Below are positions 1-8,598 of a stretch of 48,431 nt of DNA, piece after piece. The notes beneath the pieces are model-generated. The model saw only the letters and a program-made list of their open reading frames with translations. It ran no database searches and was not told where the DNA came from. This stretch comes from Clostridiaceae bacterium (GTDB taxonomy: Bacteria > Bacillota > Clostridia > DSM-8532). Made by a program: the position numbers and the translations under genes. Positions within the stretch are counted from its first letter, which is position 1. Each line of letters begins with the position of its first letter. Location of the stretch: positions 1-48,431 of the forward strand of contig JAAYAD010000048.1 in assembly GCA_012719545.1 (NCBI GenBank), written 5' to 3'.

Positions 1-1
1 G

Positions 2-112
2 CCTAAAGTGATTGTTTATTATTGGAAATGCATTAAATGGTTATGGAAACATAGGAACGAAAAGAATTGTCGGCAGAAATTCAGAAGAATGGACAGAGAA
101 TTAGGAGGTTGA
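2..112 (+). CDS. 3' end of a prophage gene (partial)
   Basis: An open frame enters from the left edge and reads 36 codons to a TGA at 110-112, ending in LGG because the ribosome site of the next gene lies inside its last codons. The residues are basic and aromatic, with no recognisable domain. The stop sits 5 bases before the next ATG, the same packing as in the following genes, which is the main argument that it is coding. The start is outside the window, so the product is unknown. Confidence 0.35.
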   Translation, partial: PKVIVYYWKCIKWLWKHRNEKNCRQKFRRMDRELGG

Positions 113-117
113 ACACG

Positions 118-300
118 ATGCCTAAAGCGATATTGGAGTTGGAGATGCCGGAGAGTTGCTGGGATTGTCCGTTGCAGGCAATATCCACTGAAAAGAAGAT
201 AAGATATTGCACAGTTATAAGGTATACAACAGACTACTACGGAACCAAAAGGCGTGATGACTGCCCGTTGAAGCCAGTGGAGGATAAGGAGGTTGAATAA
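118..300 (+). CDS. small Cys-rich prophage protein, 60 aa
   Basis: A 60-residue protein starting MPKAILELEMP with the pattern CWDCP, a further Cys, then DDCPL. This resembles short proteins common in the early/middle regions of clostridial phages, where the paired cysteines suggest a small metal-binding fold; no function is known to me. The ATG at 118 is chosen over an upstream in-frame TTG at 67 because AGGAGG at 103-108 lies at good spacing before it. It ends 1 base before the next GTG start, in a tight run of small genes. Confidence 0.6.
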   Translation: MPKAILELEMPESCWDCPLQAISTEKKIRYCTVIRYTTDYYGTKRRDDCPLKPVEDKEVE

Positions 301-301
301 C

Positions 302-637
302 GTGAGTGCAATAAATGGGTTTTGTGAAAAATGCAATAGTTTCAAGAAGAGACATTGTAATGGAGATAGAAATACTTGTATGACAATTCTTTTTGACAGA
401 ATAGATGTCTTGCAAAATGAAAACGACATTTTAAGCAAGTGCCATGATACATCAAAAAAGGCAATTGAAACATTACAGCAAGAGAACAAAAAGTTAAATG
501 CTGCATTGGACAAGGCGGTAGATATGATAGGAGAAAGCAGATGTCCAACAGATTTTAATTCGCGTAAATGCAGTGATTTTGAAAATTGTTTGCATTGCTG
601 GAAAGATTGGCTGATAGGAGGGAAGGAAGATGAGTGA
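302..637 (+). CDS. Cys-rich coiled-coil prophage protein, 111 aa
   Basis: This 111-residue protein has an N-terminal CEKC-x7-HCNG cluster, a central heptad-like stretch (about residues 35-75, rich in K, E, N, L) suggesting a coiled coil, and a C-terminal Cys group ending CLHCWKDWL. The likely start is GTG 302: AAGGAGG at 286-292 lies 9 bases upstream, whereas a TTG at 293 would overlap the ribosome site. Its end overlaps the next gene by 8 bases. Function unknown; the Cys groups suggest zinc binding (inference). Confidence 0.6.
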   Translation: MSAINGFCEKCNSFKKRHCNGDRNTCMTILFDRIDVLQNENDILSKCHDTSKKAIETLQQENKKLNAALDKAVDMIGESRCPTDFNSRKCSDFENCLHCWKDWLIGGKEDE

Positions 638-1031
638 AAGGCTCACGAAACGTGATGAAAACGGAAATGCTTATTACGACTGGGGATGCCTGAATAGAAA
701 TCATTGGGCGTTAGGAAGGCACGTTGACTGCCTTGCCGCCTATGAGGATAGTGGATTATCGCCGGAAGAAGTGCAGGAGCTTGCCAAAGCCAAAGCAGAC
801 GGGCGGCTTAAAATATTTCCGTGCAAACATGGCGACACAGTATATTGCTTGGAACATGATGGCACATTTAGAATCCGACCACGAACGGTACTTGGGTTTT
901 ATGTGTCAGATGGACAGTATGGAATAAGCGTTGATTTTGGACAGTATCAAAGGCATATTACGGATTTCGGCAAAACTGTATTTTTATCAAAAGAAGCCGC
1001 AGAAAAGGCGTTAGGAGGTGGGCAGGGATGA
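630..1031 (+). CDS. phage hypothetical protein, 133 aa
   Basis: The N-terminus MSERLTKRDENGNAYY and the segment LAAYEDSGLSPEEVQEL match a frequent clostridial prophage family, in which a short modular head carrying the AYEDxGLxPEEV motif precedes a variable domain. Here the second half (KHGDTVYCLEHDG... to KTVFLSKEAAEKAL) resembles small beta-rich domains also found in these proteins. The function is not known. GAGGGAAGGAAG before the ATG is a good ribosome site. The gene overlaps both neighbours (8 and 4 bases), consistent with one transcription unit. Confidence 0.7.
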   Translation: MSERLTKRDENGNAYYDWGCLNRNHWALGRHVDCLAAYEDSGLSPEEVQELAKAKADGRLKIFPCKHGDTVYCLEHDGTFRIRPRTVLGFYVSDGQYGISVDFGQYQRHITDFGKTVFLSKEAAEKALGGGQG

Positions 1032-1445
1032 AGCCGATTATCTTTTCTACATCAATGGTAAAGGCGATACTTGACGGTCGGAAAACGCAGACAAGAAGGG
1101 TTGTAAAGATTAACGGACAACCCATATCATCACCAGAAGAACGCCTTGAACTTACAGAAGACGGCTTAATATACCATTCTGTAAATTCAATGAGCGGATA
1201 CTACAAGTGTCGGGGTTGAGAGGCTGTGGGAGATTACTGAAACAGATGTCCGTAAAGAAGGGTTTTCAGACCACTTTGACATTGAAACGGATACTTTCTA
1301 TCCATGCGGATATTTTTTCAAACAAACATGGAATAGCATGTACGCCAAGCGCGGCTATGGCTGGGACACCAACCCTTGGGTATGGGTGATTGAGTTCGAG
1401 AGAATAAGTAAAGAAGAAGCCATAAAATTGGACAAAGTGGGGTGA
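1028..1445 (+). pseudogene. ASCH-type phage protein gene with internal deletion and frameshift
   Basis: The first frame (1028-1219) begins MKPIIFSTSMVKAILDGRKTQTRRVVK, the classic N-terminus of a phage ASCH-like family, and stops at TGA 1217 just after YYKCRG. A second frame (codons from 1212 to TGA 1443-1445) resumes with GVERLWEITETDVRKEGF and runs through FKQTWNSMYAKRGYGWDTNPWVWVIEFERI, which is the C-terminal half of the same family. The middle part expected between them, usually containing a GDxLWVRETW block and a central beta region, is absent. The simplest reading is an internal deletion of several dozen codons that also shifted the frame. RNA-related binding by ASCH domains is known; this copy is probably inactive. 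Confidence 0.75.
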
Positions 1446-1480
1446 GTCAAGCATTGGAACAGTTTCTTGTGTTTTTAAAC

Positions 1481-1512
1481 ATGTCCCAAAAAGGCACAAA
1501 TGTCCCAAAAAG
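1481..1512 (+). repeat. 13-bp direct repeat, 19-bp period
   Basis: The 13-mer ATGTCCCAAAAAG occurs at 1481-1493 and again at 1500-1512, on nearly the same face of the helix two turns apart. It lies in the non-coding stretch 1446-1625 between the broken ASCH gene and a small Cys-rich gene. It could be a site for a dimeric regulator, but no regulator gene can be tied to it here. Confidence 0.5.
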
Positions 1513-1566
1513 ATATATTGAATTAATTAATCAAGCATGATACTGTAAAATCAAAGAAGTATCTGG

Positions 1567-1600
1567 AAAGAACGGAAGCCGTTTGGCCCGTTCTTTTTTT
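1567..1600 (+). terminator. intrinsic terminator
   Basis: AAAGAACGG (1567-1575) pairs perfectly with CCGTTCTTT (1588-1596), loop of 12 bases, followed by further T residues to 1600. It would end transcripts of the early/middle prophage genes. Confidence 0.85.
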
Positions 1601-1625
1601 ATGCTCAAAAAAGGTGATGAGTAAT

Positions 1626-1799
1626 ATGAAAGTAGGCATTCACCCAAGAGCAAAATGCCATCAATGCAAAGGTTGTTATAAACTTCATGATATCTCTTTC
1701 AGAGGTAAAAGCCATTGTAAAAATTTCAATCCAAAAGAACCAAAAGTTTGGTGTGCCAATGAATCAATTGAAAATTTTATTAAAACCAGAAAAAGATGA
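1626..1799 (+). CDS. small zinc-finger-like prophage protein, 57 aa
   Basis: A 57-residue basic protein with CHQCKGCYKLH, a later HCKNF and a final WCAN: a short Cys/His arrangement typical of small phage zinc-binding proteins. ATG 1626 is preferred because AAGGTGATG lies at suitable spacing, though in-frame ATG 1617 and GTG 1614 are possible. The gene is flanked by two intrinsic terminators (1567-1600 and 1800-1850), so it is probably a one-gene unit. Function unknown. Confidence 0.55.
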   Translation: MKVGIHPRAKCHQCKGCYKLHDISFRGKSHCKNFNPKEPKVWCANESIENFIKTRKR

Positions 1800-1850
1800 A
1801 GCGCAGCCGATCAAGCTATGAAAACCTCCTCGGCTGCGCTGATTCTTTTA
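1800..1850 (+). terminator. intrinsic terminator
   Basis: AGCGCAGCCGA (1800-1810) pairs perfectly over 11 bp with TCGGCTGCGCT (1830-1840), followed by GATTCTTTTA. It separates the small Cys-rich gene from the recombinase. Confidence 0.75.
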
Positions 1851-1863
1851 GGAGTGAGGTTCA

Positions 1864-2412
1864 ATGAATTATGTAGAACCAATCCGAGATCCGGAAACGG
1901 TCAAACATATATGTACATATCTGAAAGAAACCAACTACCGAAACTTTATAATGTTTTACCTCGGCATCTACTCAGGGCTAAGAATATCTGACATCTTAAA
2001 GCTAAAGGTGGCCGATGTAAAAAATAAGAACAGTATTAACATCCGAGAAAAGAAAACCGGTAAGCAAAAAATTTATGTAATAAATCCTGCTCTTAAAAAA
2101 GAGCTGAATGCTTATTGTGAAGGGAAACCATTAAGTGAATATTTGATAAAAAGCAGAGAAGGCGAAAATAAGCCTCTTTCAAGAGAACGAGCTTATCAAA
2201 TTATTAAGGAAATTGGAGAACTCTTTGGAATACCTGACTTGGGGACTCACACCTTACGCAAAACATTTGGATATCATTACTACATGCAATATAAAGATGT
2301 CGTTATGCTTCAGAAGATTTTCAATCATGCAAGTCCAGCTATCACATTGAAATATATAGGTATTGAACAGGAAAATATTAACAAGACCATAAAGAATTTT
2401 AAAATATTTTAA
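1864..2412 (+). CDS. minimal tyrosine recombinase (catalytic domain only), 182 aa
   Basis: A site-specific recombinase of the integrase/XerC-D family reduced to the catalytic domain. The catalytic set is complete: R40 (in SGLRISDIL), K64 (in KKTGK), H129 and R132 (in THTLRKT), H155 (in FNHASPA) and nucleophile Y164 (in LKYIG). The core-binding and arm-binding domains of a normal integrase (about 350-400 aa) are missing. It lies at the border between early and packaging genes rather than at a prophage end, a place where clostridial and bacillar phages often carry such short proteins. It is therefore unlikely to be the prophage integrase; a role in late-gene control or genome processing is inference. 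AGGAGTGAGG precedes the ATG. Confidence 0.85.
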   Translation: MNYVEPIRDPETVKHICTYLKETNYRNFIMFYLGIYSGLRISDILKLKVADVKNKNSINIREKKTGKQKIYVINPALKKELNAYCEGKPLSEYLIKSREGENKPLSRERAYQIIKEIGELFGIPDLGTHTLRKTFGYHYYMQYKDVVMLQKIFNHASPAITLKYIGIEQENINKTIKNFKIF

Positions 2413-2436
2413 CTTGAATTACACATAACGTAGTGA

Positions 2437-2511
2437 TGTTAAACTGATATTTGCGAGATGCATAAAAGCTGACAATTAAAAAGCTTTTCGCTGTGGCGAA
2501 CGAGTTTAACA
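2437..2511 (+). repeat. inverted repeat downstream of the recombinase
   Basis: In the 261-base gap between the recombinase and the HNH gene, TGTTAAACT (2437-2445) is repeated inverted as AGTTTAACA (2503-2511), 9 bp perfect. Inside it a small hairpin TTCGC-TGTG-GCGAA lies at 2487-2500. It could be RNA structure or a recombinase site. Apart from the terminator at 2560 I see nothing else in this gap. Confidence 0.4.
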
Positions 2512-2559
2512 GAATATAAGATATGTGAAACTCAATATTTATACAAAATAACCATCAAA

Positions 2560-2606
2560 AAAGAACTTTTATGTTGTAAAACACATAGTTAAAGTTCTTT
2601 ATTTTT
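2560..2606 (+). terminator. intrinsic terminator
   Basis: AAAGAACTTT (2560-2569) pairs perfectly with AAAGTTCTTT (2591-2600), followed by ATTTTT. It isolates the recombinase from the packaging module. Confidence 0.75.
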
Positions 2607-2673
2607 GCCAATCTAAGGCGCAAATTAGAGCGATGAATATTTATACATTTATAAGCTAAAGAGGTGCTTTTTA

Positions 2674-2916
2674 GTGCATGAGAATCATTACAAGCACAAG
2701 AAGCATAAAGAATGGCGTGAAAAAGTATTACGCCGGGATAAGTATTTATGCCAAGAATGTTTGAGGTATGGAAAGCGAATATCTGCAACAATAGCTCACC
2801 ATATCAAGCCGGTGAGTGAATATCCAGAATTAAAATATAAAGTTGAAAATGGCAGAAGTCTTTGCTTAGCTTGTCACAACAAGATACATCCGGAGAAAGG
2901 TGGGAACTGGAAGTGA
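2674..2916 (+). CDS. HNH endonuclease of the packaging module, 80 aa
   Basis: A small HNH nuclease with two CxxC knuckles (C26/C29 and C64/C67) around the active-site His pair H42-H43 (in AHHIKPV) and the final CHNKIH (H68, N69, H72). In HK97-type phages an HNH protein encoded just before TerS stimulates cos cleavage by the terminase; position and length fit. It starts at GTG 2674 with AAAGAGG upstream. It is likely the first gene of the late transcript, lying after a terminator. Confidence 0.85.
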   Translation: MHENHYKHKKHKEWREKVLRRDKYLCQECLRYGKRISATIAHHIKPVSEYPELKYKVENGRSLCLACHNKIHPEKGGNWK

Positions 2917-3040
2917 CATCCCCCCCACCTTCGAAATTTTTGTTAGGGTAACGATTGACTGGCGGTGGGCCCTATTTCCCTCTCCGGCAAGAAGTGAAAA
3001 TTTTTATTTAGCCCAAAAATTTTGAGAGGAGTTGATAGAG
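2917..3040 (+). other. candidate cos region between HNH and TerS
   Basis: The 124-base gap between the HNH gene and TerS has a run of seven C followed by ACCTTCGAAATTTTTGTTAG, and then a second GAAAATTTTTATTT-type tract near 2995-3009. In HK97-like phages of Gram-positive hosts the cos site usually lies in this gap, and a C-rich block next to TTCGAAATTTTT is a pattern I recall there. The exact cut cannot be placed by eye. Confidence 0.4.
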
Positions 3041-3394
3041 GTGGGTCGTCCTAAAAATATTAAAAATCAAACAAGGGACCAGATGAAGGCTCTTGGTGTA
3101 TATAAGCCGGAATTTGAACCCATCATTGAGGTTTACGCTCAACTCCGAGAGCAATATAAAGTATTGACCGAACGCTTTATAGCTTCCAATTATGATATAG
3201 AAGAAACAACAAACACTGGTTCGAAAAAGGCACCTATTGTGACAACCCTTGAAAGTCTTCGAAAAGACATTCTTGCATATGCTACTCAGTTGGGGCTTAC
3301 TCCACAAGGTCTACTCAAAGCAGATGAAGATGCATTCAAACAGAAGAAAAAATCAAAGCTGTCAGAAATGCTTAAAGGATTGGATGGTAGATGA
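3041..3394 (+). CDS. terS: terminase small subunit, P27 family
   Basis: A 117-residue protein starting with [24 protein letters not shown], as in P27-type small terminase subunits, followed by an alpha-helical region and a C-terminal stretch on D/E/K. It recognises phage DNA and delivers it to the large subunit. GTG 3041 is preferred to the in-frame TTG at 3032: GAGGAG ends at 3031, giving 9 bases of spacing to the GTG but none to the TTG, and the family starts with M-GRPK. It overlaps TerL by ATGA. Confidence 0.9.
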   Translation: MGRPKNIKNQTRDQMKALGVYKPEFEPIIEVYAQLREQYKVLTERFIASNYDIEETTNTGSKKAPIVTTLESLRKDILAYATQLGLTPQGLLKADEDAFKQKKKSKLSEMLKGLDGR

Positions 3395-5166
3395 CTGGGC
3401 AACATGCTGATGTGGTGATGGAGTATGCCAAATCTATTGTTGAGGGCAGGAAGATAGCATGCAAGGAGCAAATCCAGTGTTGCCAGAGATTTTTGGACGA
3501 CTTAAATAATCCAAAATGGGAATTCAACAGCAAAGATGCGGACTTTGTGATAGGTATCATTGAGCGTACATTCAAGCACCGACAGGGAGAAGCGCTGGAC
3601 GGAACTCCTCTTCGAGGGAAGCCATTGATATTAGAGCCATGGCAGAAATTCATCGTATATAATCTGTTGGGATTTTATATCCCGGGAACAAAAGAACGCC
3701 GATATAAGGAGGCGTTCATTTTTGTTGCCAGAAAAAACGGAAAAACAAGCTTTATATCTGCATTAGCATGGGCTCTTGGTATTCTTGAACGAATGAGCGG
3801 GTCAACGGTGTATGTTGTTGGAGCTGTGCTCAAGGAGGCAATGAAAACCTATGAGAATTGGACATATAATCTAACTCGGGTTTGGTATCCAGACAAAAAA
3901 GCTGCCATAGATGACGGCTGGAGAATCCTTGACAACAATATGGAGCATTCTATTTCTCACGATGATTTGGATGGTGGTATGATCCACCTAGAAGCATTGG
4001 CTGGAAACCCTGACGCACAGGATTCATTTAATGCAAATATCATTATTGCTGATGAAGTTCATGCCTATAAGTCGCCGAAACAGTACAACATATTGAAGGA
4101 AGCGACTAAGGCTTACACCAATAAACTGGTAATTGGCATAACCACAGCTGGAGATGATGTAAACAGCTTCTGCTACCAGCGATTGAAATATTGTCAGAAG
4201 GTCTTAAATGGCATCGTTCAGGACGATGCTTATTTTATTTTTATCTGCAAGGCCGATGAGGACGATACCGGGAATGTAGACTTTACAAATCCGATTGAAC
4301 ATCAGAAGGCCAATCCAAGCTATGGGGTAACTATCCGACCTGCAGATATAATGAATGATGCTCTTCAGGCTCAAAATGATCCACAGCAAAGGAAAGACTT
4401 CCTGGCAAAGTCGCTCAACATATATACGTCATCTATGAAGGCTTACTTTAACTTGGCTGAATTCCAGTTGAGTAACCAGAAGGCAGAGAAAGAACTTGGA
4501 ATTGACCCGCAATGGTCATTGATGAAAAAACTTGAATTTGTGAGGTCTTTGCAAATCAACTGGTATGGCGGTGCGGATTTGTCAAAGCTGCATGACCTGA
4601 CAACATCGGCACTTTATGGTTCCTACAAAGATATTGATATCATAATTTCGCATTGTTGGTTCCCTATCGTGGCAGCTCACCTTAAAGCGGAAGAGGATAA
4701 CATTCCTTTGTTTGGATGGAAGGATGACGGTTGGCTTGATATGTGCAACAACCCGACCGTGAATCACTCTGACGTGGTAAACTGGTTTGATAAAATGCGG
4801 AAGGATGGTTTCAAGATAAAGCAGGTTGGTCATGACCGGAAATTCTGCAGAGAATATTTTATTGGAATGAAGCAGAAAGGTTTTACAATTGTGGACCAAC
4901 CGCAATACTACTACAAAAAATCAGAGGGCTTCCGCCGTATCGAGAAAAAAGCAAAGGATGGGAAGCTCTATTATTTTGGGGCTGAACCATTTGAATATTG
5001 TGTTGTTAACGTTCGAGCAATAGAAAAAACTGATGACATGATCCAATATGAAAAAGTTGAGGATACCCACCGTATTGACGTGTTTGATGCAGCAGTTTTT
5101 GCCTGCGTTCGAATGCTTGAAAATTTAGAGAAATCAGAAAAGGCAAAGGGGTGGTTGAATGAGTAA
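3391..5166 (+). CDS. terL: terminase large subunit
   Basis: This is the motor and nuclease that pumps phage DNA into proheads (Terminase_1-type, HK97-like). The ATPase domain has Walker A VARKNGKT at about residues 112-119, Walker B IIIADE at about 217-222 with the catalytic Glu, and a coupling segment ITTAGD. The RNase H-like nuclease follows, with [11 protein letters not shown] (about residue 390) and the final acidic motif [12 protein letters not shown]. At 591 residues it is full length. It starts in a 4-base overlap with TerS and overlaps the portal gene by 8 bases. Confidence 0.95.
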   Translation: MTGQHADVVMEYAKSIVEGRKIACKEQIQCCQRFLDDLNNPKWEFNSKDADFVIGIIERTFKHRQGEALDGTPLRGKPLILEPWQKFIVYNLLGFYIPGTKERRYKEAFIFVARKNGKTSFISALAWALGILERMSGSTVYVVGAVLKEAMKTYENWTYNLTRVWYPDKKAAIDDGWRILDNNMEHSISHDDLDGGMIHLEALAGNPDAQDSFNANIIIADEVHAYKSPKQYNILKEATKAYTNKLVIGITTAGDDVNSFCYQRLKYCQKVLNGIVQDDAYFIFICKADEDDTGNVDFTNPIEHQKANPSYGVTIRPADIMNDALQAQNDPQQRKDFLAKSLNIYTSSMKAYFNLAEFQLSNQKAEKELGIDPQWSLMKKLEFVRSLQINWYGGADLSKLHDLTTSALYGSYKDIDIIISHCWFPIVAAHLKAEEDNIPLFGWKDDGWLDMCNNPTVNHSDVVNWFDKMRKDGFKIKQVGHDRKFCREYFIGMKQKGFTIVDQPQYYYKKSEGFRRIEKKAKDGKLYYFGAEPFEYCVVNVRAIEKTDDMIQYEKVEDTHRIDVFDAAVFACVRMLENLEKSEKAKGWLNE

Positions 5167-6355
5167 AAAAAGAAAACATAATAGTCAAAGCAGGGATGCC
5201 CCGCAGAAAAGAAGCGCAGTATGGTTATGCTCATCTGATGCTTACAGCTTATTAACCACAAGTGGTTACACAAAACTTTCCAATTGCCCGGAAGTAAAAA
5301 TGTGTGTGGACATTTATGCTGATCTCATCAGCAACATGACCATATATCTTATGCAAAACACAGACAATGGGGATGTTAGGATAAAAAATGAGTTATCCAG
5401 AAAGCTTGACATAGAACCTAACAAATATATGACGCGTAAGGCTTTCATCTACAACCTTGTCTGGACAATGATGTTGGATGGCGATGGAAATCAGGTTACA
5501 TATCCCAGATTTTCAGCTAATGGATATCTGGAGGACTTGGAACCGCTGAAGCCATCACGAGTTGTGTTCGTAGACCTGCCCGATGGTGGGTATGCCATCA
5601 GGTATGGAGACAAAACATTCTTCCCGGATGAGGTCCTTCATTTTGTGATTAACCCGGATCCTGAGCGTCCTTGGGTGGGTACCGGCTACAGGGTTGTTCT
5701 CAAAGATGTTGTAAAAGGCCTCAAGCAAGCTGGTGCGACAAAGCAGGCTTTGTTGGAAAGTCCAGCTCCATCTATCATTGTGAAAGTAGACGGTTTAACA
5801 GAAGAGTTTGCAAGCTCAGAGGGTAGGAAAGCACTTGCGAAGCAATATCTTGATGCCAGCGAGAATGGTAGGCCGTGGTTTATTCCAGCAGAGGCCTTCA
5901 GTGTGGAACAGGTAAAGCCGCTGACCCTAAATGATCTGGCAATAGCAAAAAATATGGAACTTGATAAAAGGACGGTAGCCGGAATTTTCGGTGTGCCGCC
6001 CTTTTTAGTAGGTGTCGGTGAGTTTGACAGAGAAGAATACAACAACTTCATCGGTTCCCGAATCCTTGGGAAAGCCAAAGTTATAGAGCAAGAGTTGACC
6101 AAGAAACTGTTGTATTCTCCTGACCTATACTGGAAATTCAATCCTCGCAGCCTGTACTCCTACAGTCTTTCCGACATCGTGCAGGCTGGCGCTGAAATGG
6201 TGGACCGCATGGCCATGCGCAGGAATGAATGGCGCGACTGGATTGGCATGTCTCCGGATGCCGAGATGGATGAACTCCTGGCATTAGAGAACTACATTCC
6301 GGCCGATATGCTGGGGAAGCAAAAGAAATTGATCGGAGGTGATGAAGGTGAATGA
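5159..6355 (+). CDS. phage portal protein, HK97 type
   Basis: This 398-residue protein forms the dodecameric portal ring through which DNA enters and leaves the head. Typical family features are the N-terminal region with [16 protein letters not shown], the central [12 protein letters not shown] segment, and the conserved [24 protein letters not shown], followed by a C-terminal helical stem and [12 protein letters not shown]. The length is normal. It lies between TerL and the protease, as in HK97-like modules, overlapping TerL by 8 bases and the next small gene by 8. Confidence 0.95.
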   Translation: MSKKRKHNSQSRDAPQKRSAVWLCSSDAYSLLTTSGYTKLSNCPEVKMCVDIYADLISNMTIYLMQNTDNGDVRIKNELSRKLDIEPNKYMTRKAFIYNLVWTMMLDGDGNQVTYPRFSANGYLEDLEPLKPSRVVFVDLPDGGYAIRYGDKTFFPDEVLHFVINPDPERPWVGTGYRVVLKDVVKGLKQAGATKQALLESPAPSIIVKVDGLTEEFASSEGRKALAKQYLDASENGRPWFIPAEAFSVEQVKPLTLNDLAIAKNMELDKRTVAGIFGVPPFLVGVGEFDREEYNNFIGSRILGKAKVIEQELTKKLLYSPDLYWKFNPRSLYSYSLSDIVQAGAEMVDRMAMRRNEWRDWIGMSPDAEMDELLALENYIPADMLGKQKKLIGGDEGE

Positions 6356-6551
6356 TTTAAGGAGAGCAGAGGTTTTAGTAGGTGATAAATGGATTGATAT
6401 TGAGTTTGAAGAAATAAGGGCTGGAAATAGATTTAGATTGTTTGAGTCTACAGGAGAACCCGTTGCAGATGAAAATGGCAAAAGTGAATTCATAGCAAAA
6501 ACAGACCCTTATATCACAAAGGACGGAGTGTATGGAATAGATACCGCATAA
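6348..6551 (+). CDS. small conserved phage protein between portal and protease, about 67 aa
   Basis: A beta-rich, charged protein ([29 protein letters not shown]...) resembling short proteins often found beside portal and protease genes in clostridial HK97-like phages. No function is known; head assembly is a guess from position. Start choice: in-frame ATG 6342 lies only 2 bases after GGAGG (6335-6339), while GTG 6348 has 8 bases of spacing, so GTG is preferred. Confidence 0.6.
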   Translation: MNDLRRAEVLVGDKWIDIEFEEIRAGNRFRLFESTGEPVADENGKSEFIAKTDPYITKDGVYGIDTA

Positions 6552-6560
6552 AAGGTGGTG

Positions 6561-7148
6561 ATGAGAGTGGAGAAAAATAGATTGACTCGCCAAATGCGTT
6601 GCCAGGCTACACAATTCCGGGCGGCAGAGACCGACGGCAAGAAGTACATCGAGGGCTATTTTGCGGTGTTTGGGAGTATCTACGAATTATGGCCTGGGGC
6701 AACGGAAAGCATTGATTCAAAAGCATTTGACGGCGCCCTTGACGACGACATCCGAGCTTTGATCAATCACGACACGACGCTCGTCCTTGGGCGCAACAAA
6801 GCTGGAACTCTTGAACTCAAGGTAGACAAAAAAGGCCTCTGGGGGCGCATTGAAATCAACGAAAAGGACCAGGATGCTATGAACCTGTACGCAAGAGTAG
6901 AGCGCGGAGACGTCAACCAATGCTCTTTTGGGTTTGATATCCTTGAAGAAGATACTACTTATAACGAGGACAGTACCGTGCACTGGACTATTAAACGAGT
7001 CAAGCTCTATGAAGTTTCGGTCGTAACGTTTCCGGCCTATGAGGATACTTCCGTACAGGCCCGAAGGAAAGATTTTGAGCAAGTCAAGAAGCGACAGATA
7101 GAAAAATGGAAATCTGAACGAAAGGAGAGATTGAAGAAATGGCATTGA
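6561..7148 (+). CDS. HK97-family prohead protease, 195 aa
   Basis: A serine protease of the assemblin-like fold that matures the capsid. Visible features are EGYFAVFGS (about residues 31-39), the catalytic His in ALINHDTT (H70), and the Ser in NQCSFGF (S122), followed by LYEVSVVTFPAYEDTSV, the standard end of the domain. A basic, Arg/Lys-rich tail follows. ATG 6561 with AAAGG 5 bases upstream is chosen; an in-frame GTG at 6567 is also possible. The last codons overlap the capsid gene by 10 bases. Confidence 0.92.
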   Translation: MRVEKNRLTRQMRCQATQFRAAETDGKKYIEGYFAVFGSIYELWPGATESIDSKAFDGALDDDIRALINHDTTLVLGRNKAGTLELKVDKKGLWGRIEINEKDQDAMNLYARVERGDVNQCSFGFDILEEDTTYNEDSTVHWTIKRVKLYEVSVVTFPAYEDTSVQARRKDFEQVKKRQIEKWKSERKERLKKWH

Positions 7149-8584
7149 GACAACTGGTAATAACAAAGAAGATTCAGACCTTGAGAAAGCAGCTTGATGC
7201 TCTCAAGTCCAAGGATGCAGAGTTTGAGCAGCGAAAAGCTGAACTCAAAACCCGTGAAGCGGAACTTGAGGCAGCAATTAATGAGGTAAATGATGAGACT
7301 CCTGAAGAGGATAAAGTAGCTGTTGATGAATCAGTCGAGGCGTTTGAAGCTGATCAGAAAGCTTTGGATAACGAATTAAAAGAGCATGAGGACAACAAGA
7401 AGAAGCTTGAGGATGAGATTAAGCAACTTCAGGATGAGCTTGACGAACTTAACAGCAGAGCAGCAACCCCTGTATCAAACTTTACTCCAAAATATGAAAA
7501 CCGTGAAAGAAATAACGAGGAAGGTGGAATGAGAATGAAAAGAGGATTTTTCGCAGGTATGAACAGAAGCGAGATTGAAGCTTTCATTATTCGCGAAGAT
7601 GTGAAAGAATTTTTGACCCGGGTCCGTGAATTCAAAGGCGAAAAGAGGGCTGTAACCGGTGCGGAACTGACAATCCCAGAAGTTATGCTGGATCTGTTGA
7701 GAGATAATCTATACAGATACAGCAAGCTGATCACAAAGATTCGCCTCAAAATCGTTGGTGGTAAGGCACGTCAGAATATCATGGGTGCGGTTCCAGAAGG
7801 CATTTGGACTGAAGCTGTTGGAAAACTGAACGATTTGAGTTTTGGGTTGAATCAAGTCGAAGTAGATGGCTACAAAGTGGGTGGTTACATTGCTATTCCG
7901 AATCCCACACTTGATGACAGCGATCTCAATCTGGCTAATGAAATCATGGATATGCTTGGACAGGCTATTGGATTAGCAGTAGATAAGGCTATCCTTTATG
8001 GTACTGGCACGAAGATGCCTTTGGGAATTGCGACAAGACTTGCTCAGATAGTGGAACCCGATGATTGGGGCGCAAATGCTCCGGCTTGGACTAATCTTAG
8101 CACAACTAATCTGTTGAAATTTGATCCAACTGATATGACTCCACAGGAATTCTTTGCAGAACTCTTACTGTATCTCGGAGTGGCAAAACCGAATTATAGT
8201 ACTGGCGGGACATTTTGGGCTATGAATCGCAAGACCAAAATGAAACTGTTGTCTAAAGCAGTTACCTTTAATGCTGCGGGTGCACTCGTTGCCGGTGTCA
8301 ATAATACTATGCCGATAGAGGGTGGCGATATTGTTGAGCTTCCGTTTATTCCTGATAACGACATCGTCGGTGGATTCGGAGAATTGTACTTGCTGGCTGA
8401 AAGGGCGGGCGCTAGTCTTGCATCTTCTGAACACGTGAAATTCATTGAGGACCAGACTGTATTCAAAGGAACAGCTCGCTATGATGGTATGCCTGTATTT
8501 GGTGAGGGATTTGTAATCGTCAATATCAATAACACCGCACCCACAACCTCAATTACTTTCCCACAGGATACTGCAAACCAATAA
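7139..8584 (+). CDS. major capsid protein, HK97 fold, with N-terminal delta domain
   Basis: This 481-residue protein builds the head shell. Residues about 1-115 are a long charged coiled coil (many K, E, L, D), corresponding to the HK97 delta/scaffold domain normally removed by the prohead protease. The HK97-fold region follows from about residue 130 with RGFFAGMNRSEIEAFI, TGAELTIPEVMLDLLRDNL, KAILYGTGTKMPLGIAT and a C-terminal ARYDGMPVFGEGFVIVNI. It overlaps the protease by 10 bases. Within the gene GAGGAAGGTGGA precedes in-frame ATG codons at 7529 and 7535, at the delta/capsid boundary, which could allow internal initiation. Confidence 0.95.
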   Translation: MALRQLVITKKIQTLRKQLDALKSKDAEFEQRKAELKTREAELEAAINEVNDETPEEDKVAVDESVEAFEADQKALDNELKEHEDNKKKLEDEIKQLQDELDELNSRAATPVSNFTPKYENRERNNEEGGMRMKRGFFAGMNRSEIEAFIIREDVKEFLTRVREFKGEKRAVTGAELTIPEVMLDLLRDNLYRYSKLITKIRLKIVGGKARQNIMGAVPEGIWTEAVGKLNDLSFGLNQVEVDGYKVGGYIAIPNPTLDDSDLNLANEIMDMLGQAIGLAVDKAILYGTGTKMPLGIATRLAQIVEPDDWGANAPAWTNLSTTNLLKFDPTDMTPQEFFAELLLYLGVAKPNYSTGGTFWAMNRKTKMKLLSKAVTFNAAGALVAGVNNTMPIEGGDIVELPFIPDNDIVGGFGELYLLAERAGASLASSEHVKFIEDQTVFKGTARYDGMPVFGEGFVIVNINNTAPTTSITFPQDTANQ

Positions 8585-8598
8585 TGGAGGGATAGAAC

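Noticed and set aside
1864..2412. Prophage integrase
   Set aside because: Although a tyrosine recombinase, it lacks binding domains and is located mid-prophage, not next to an attachment site.
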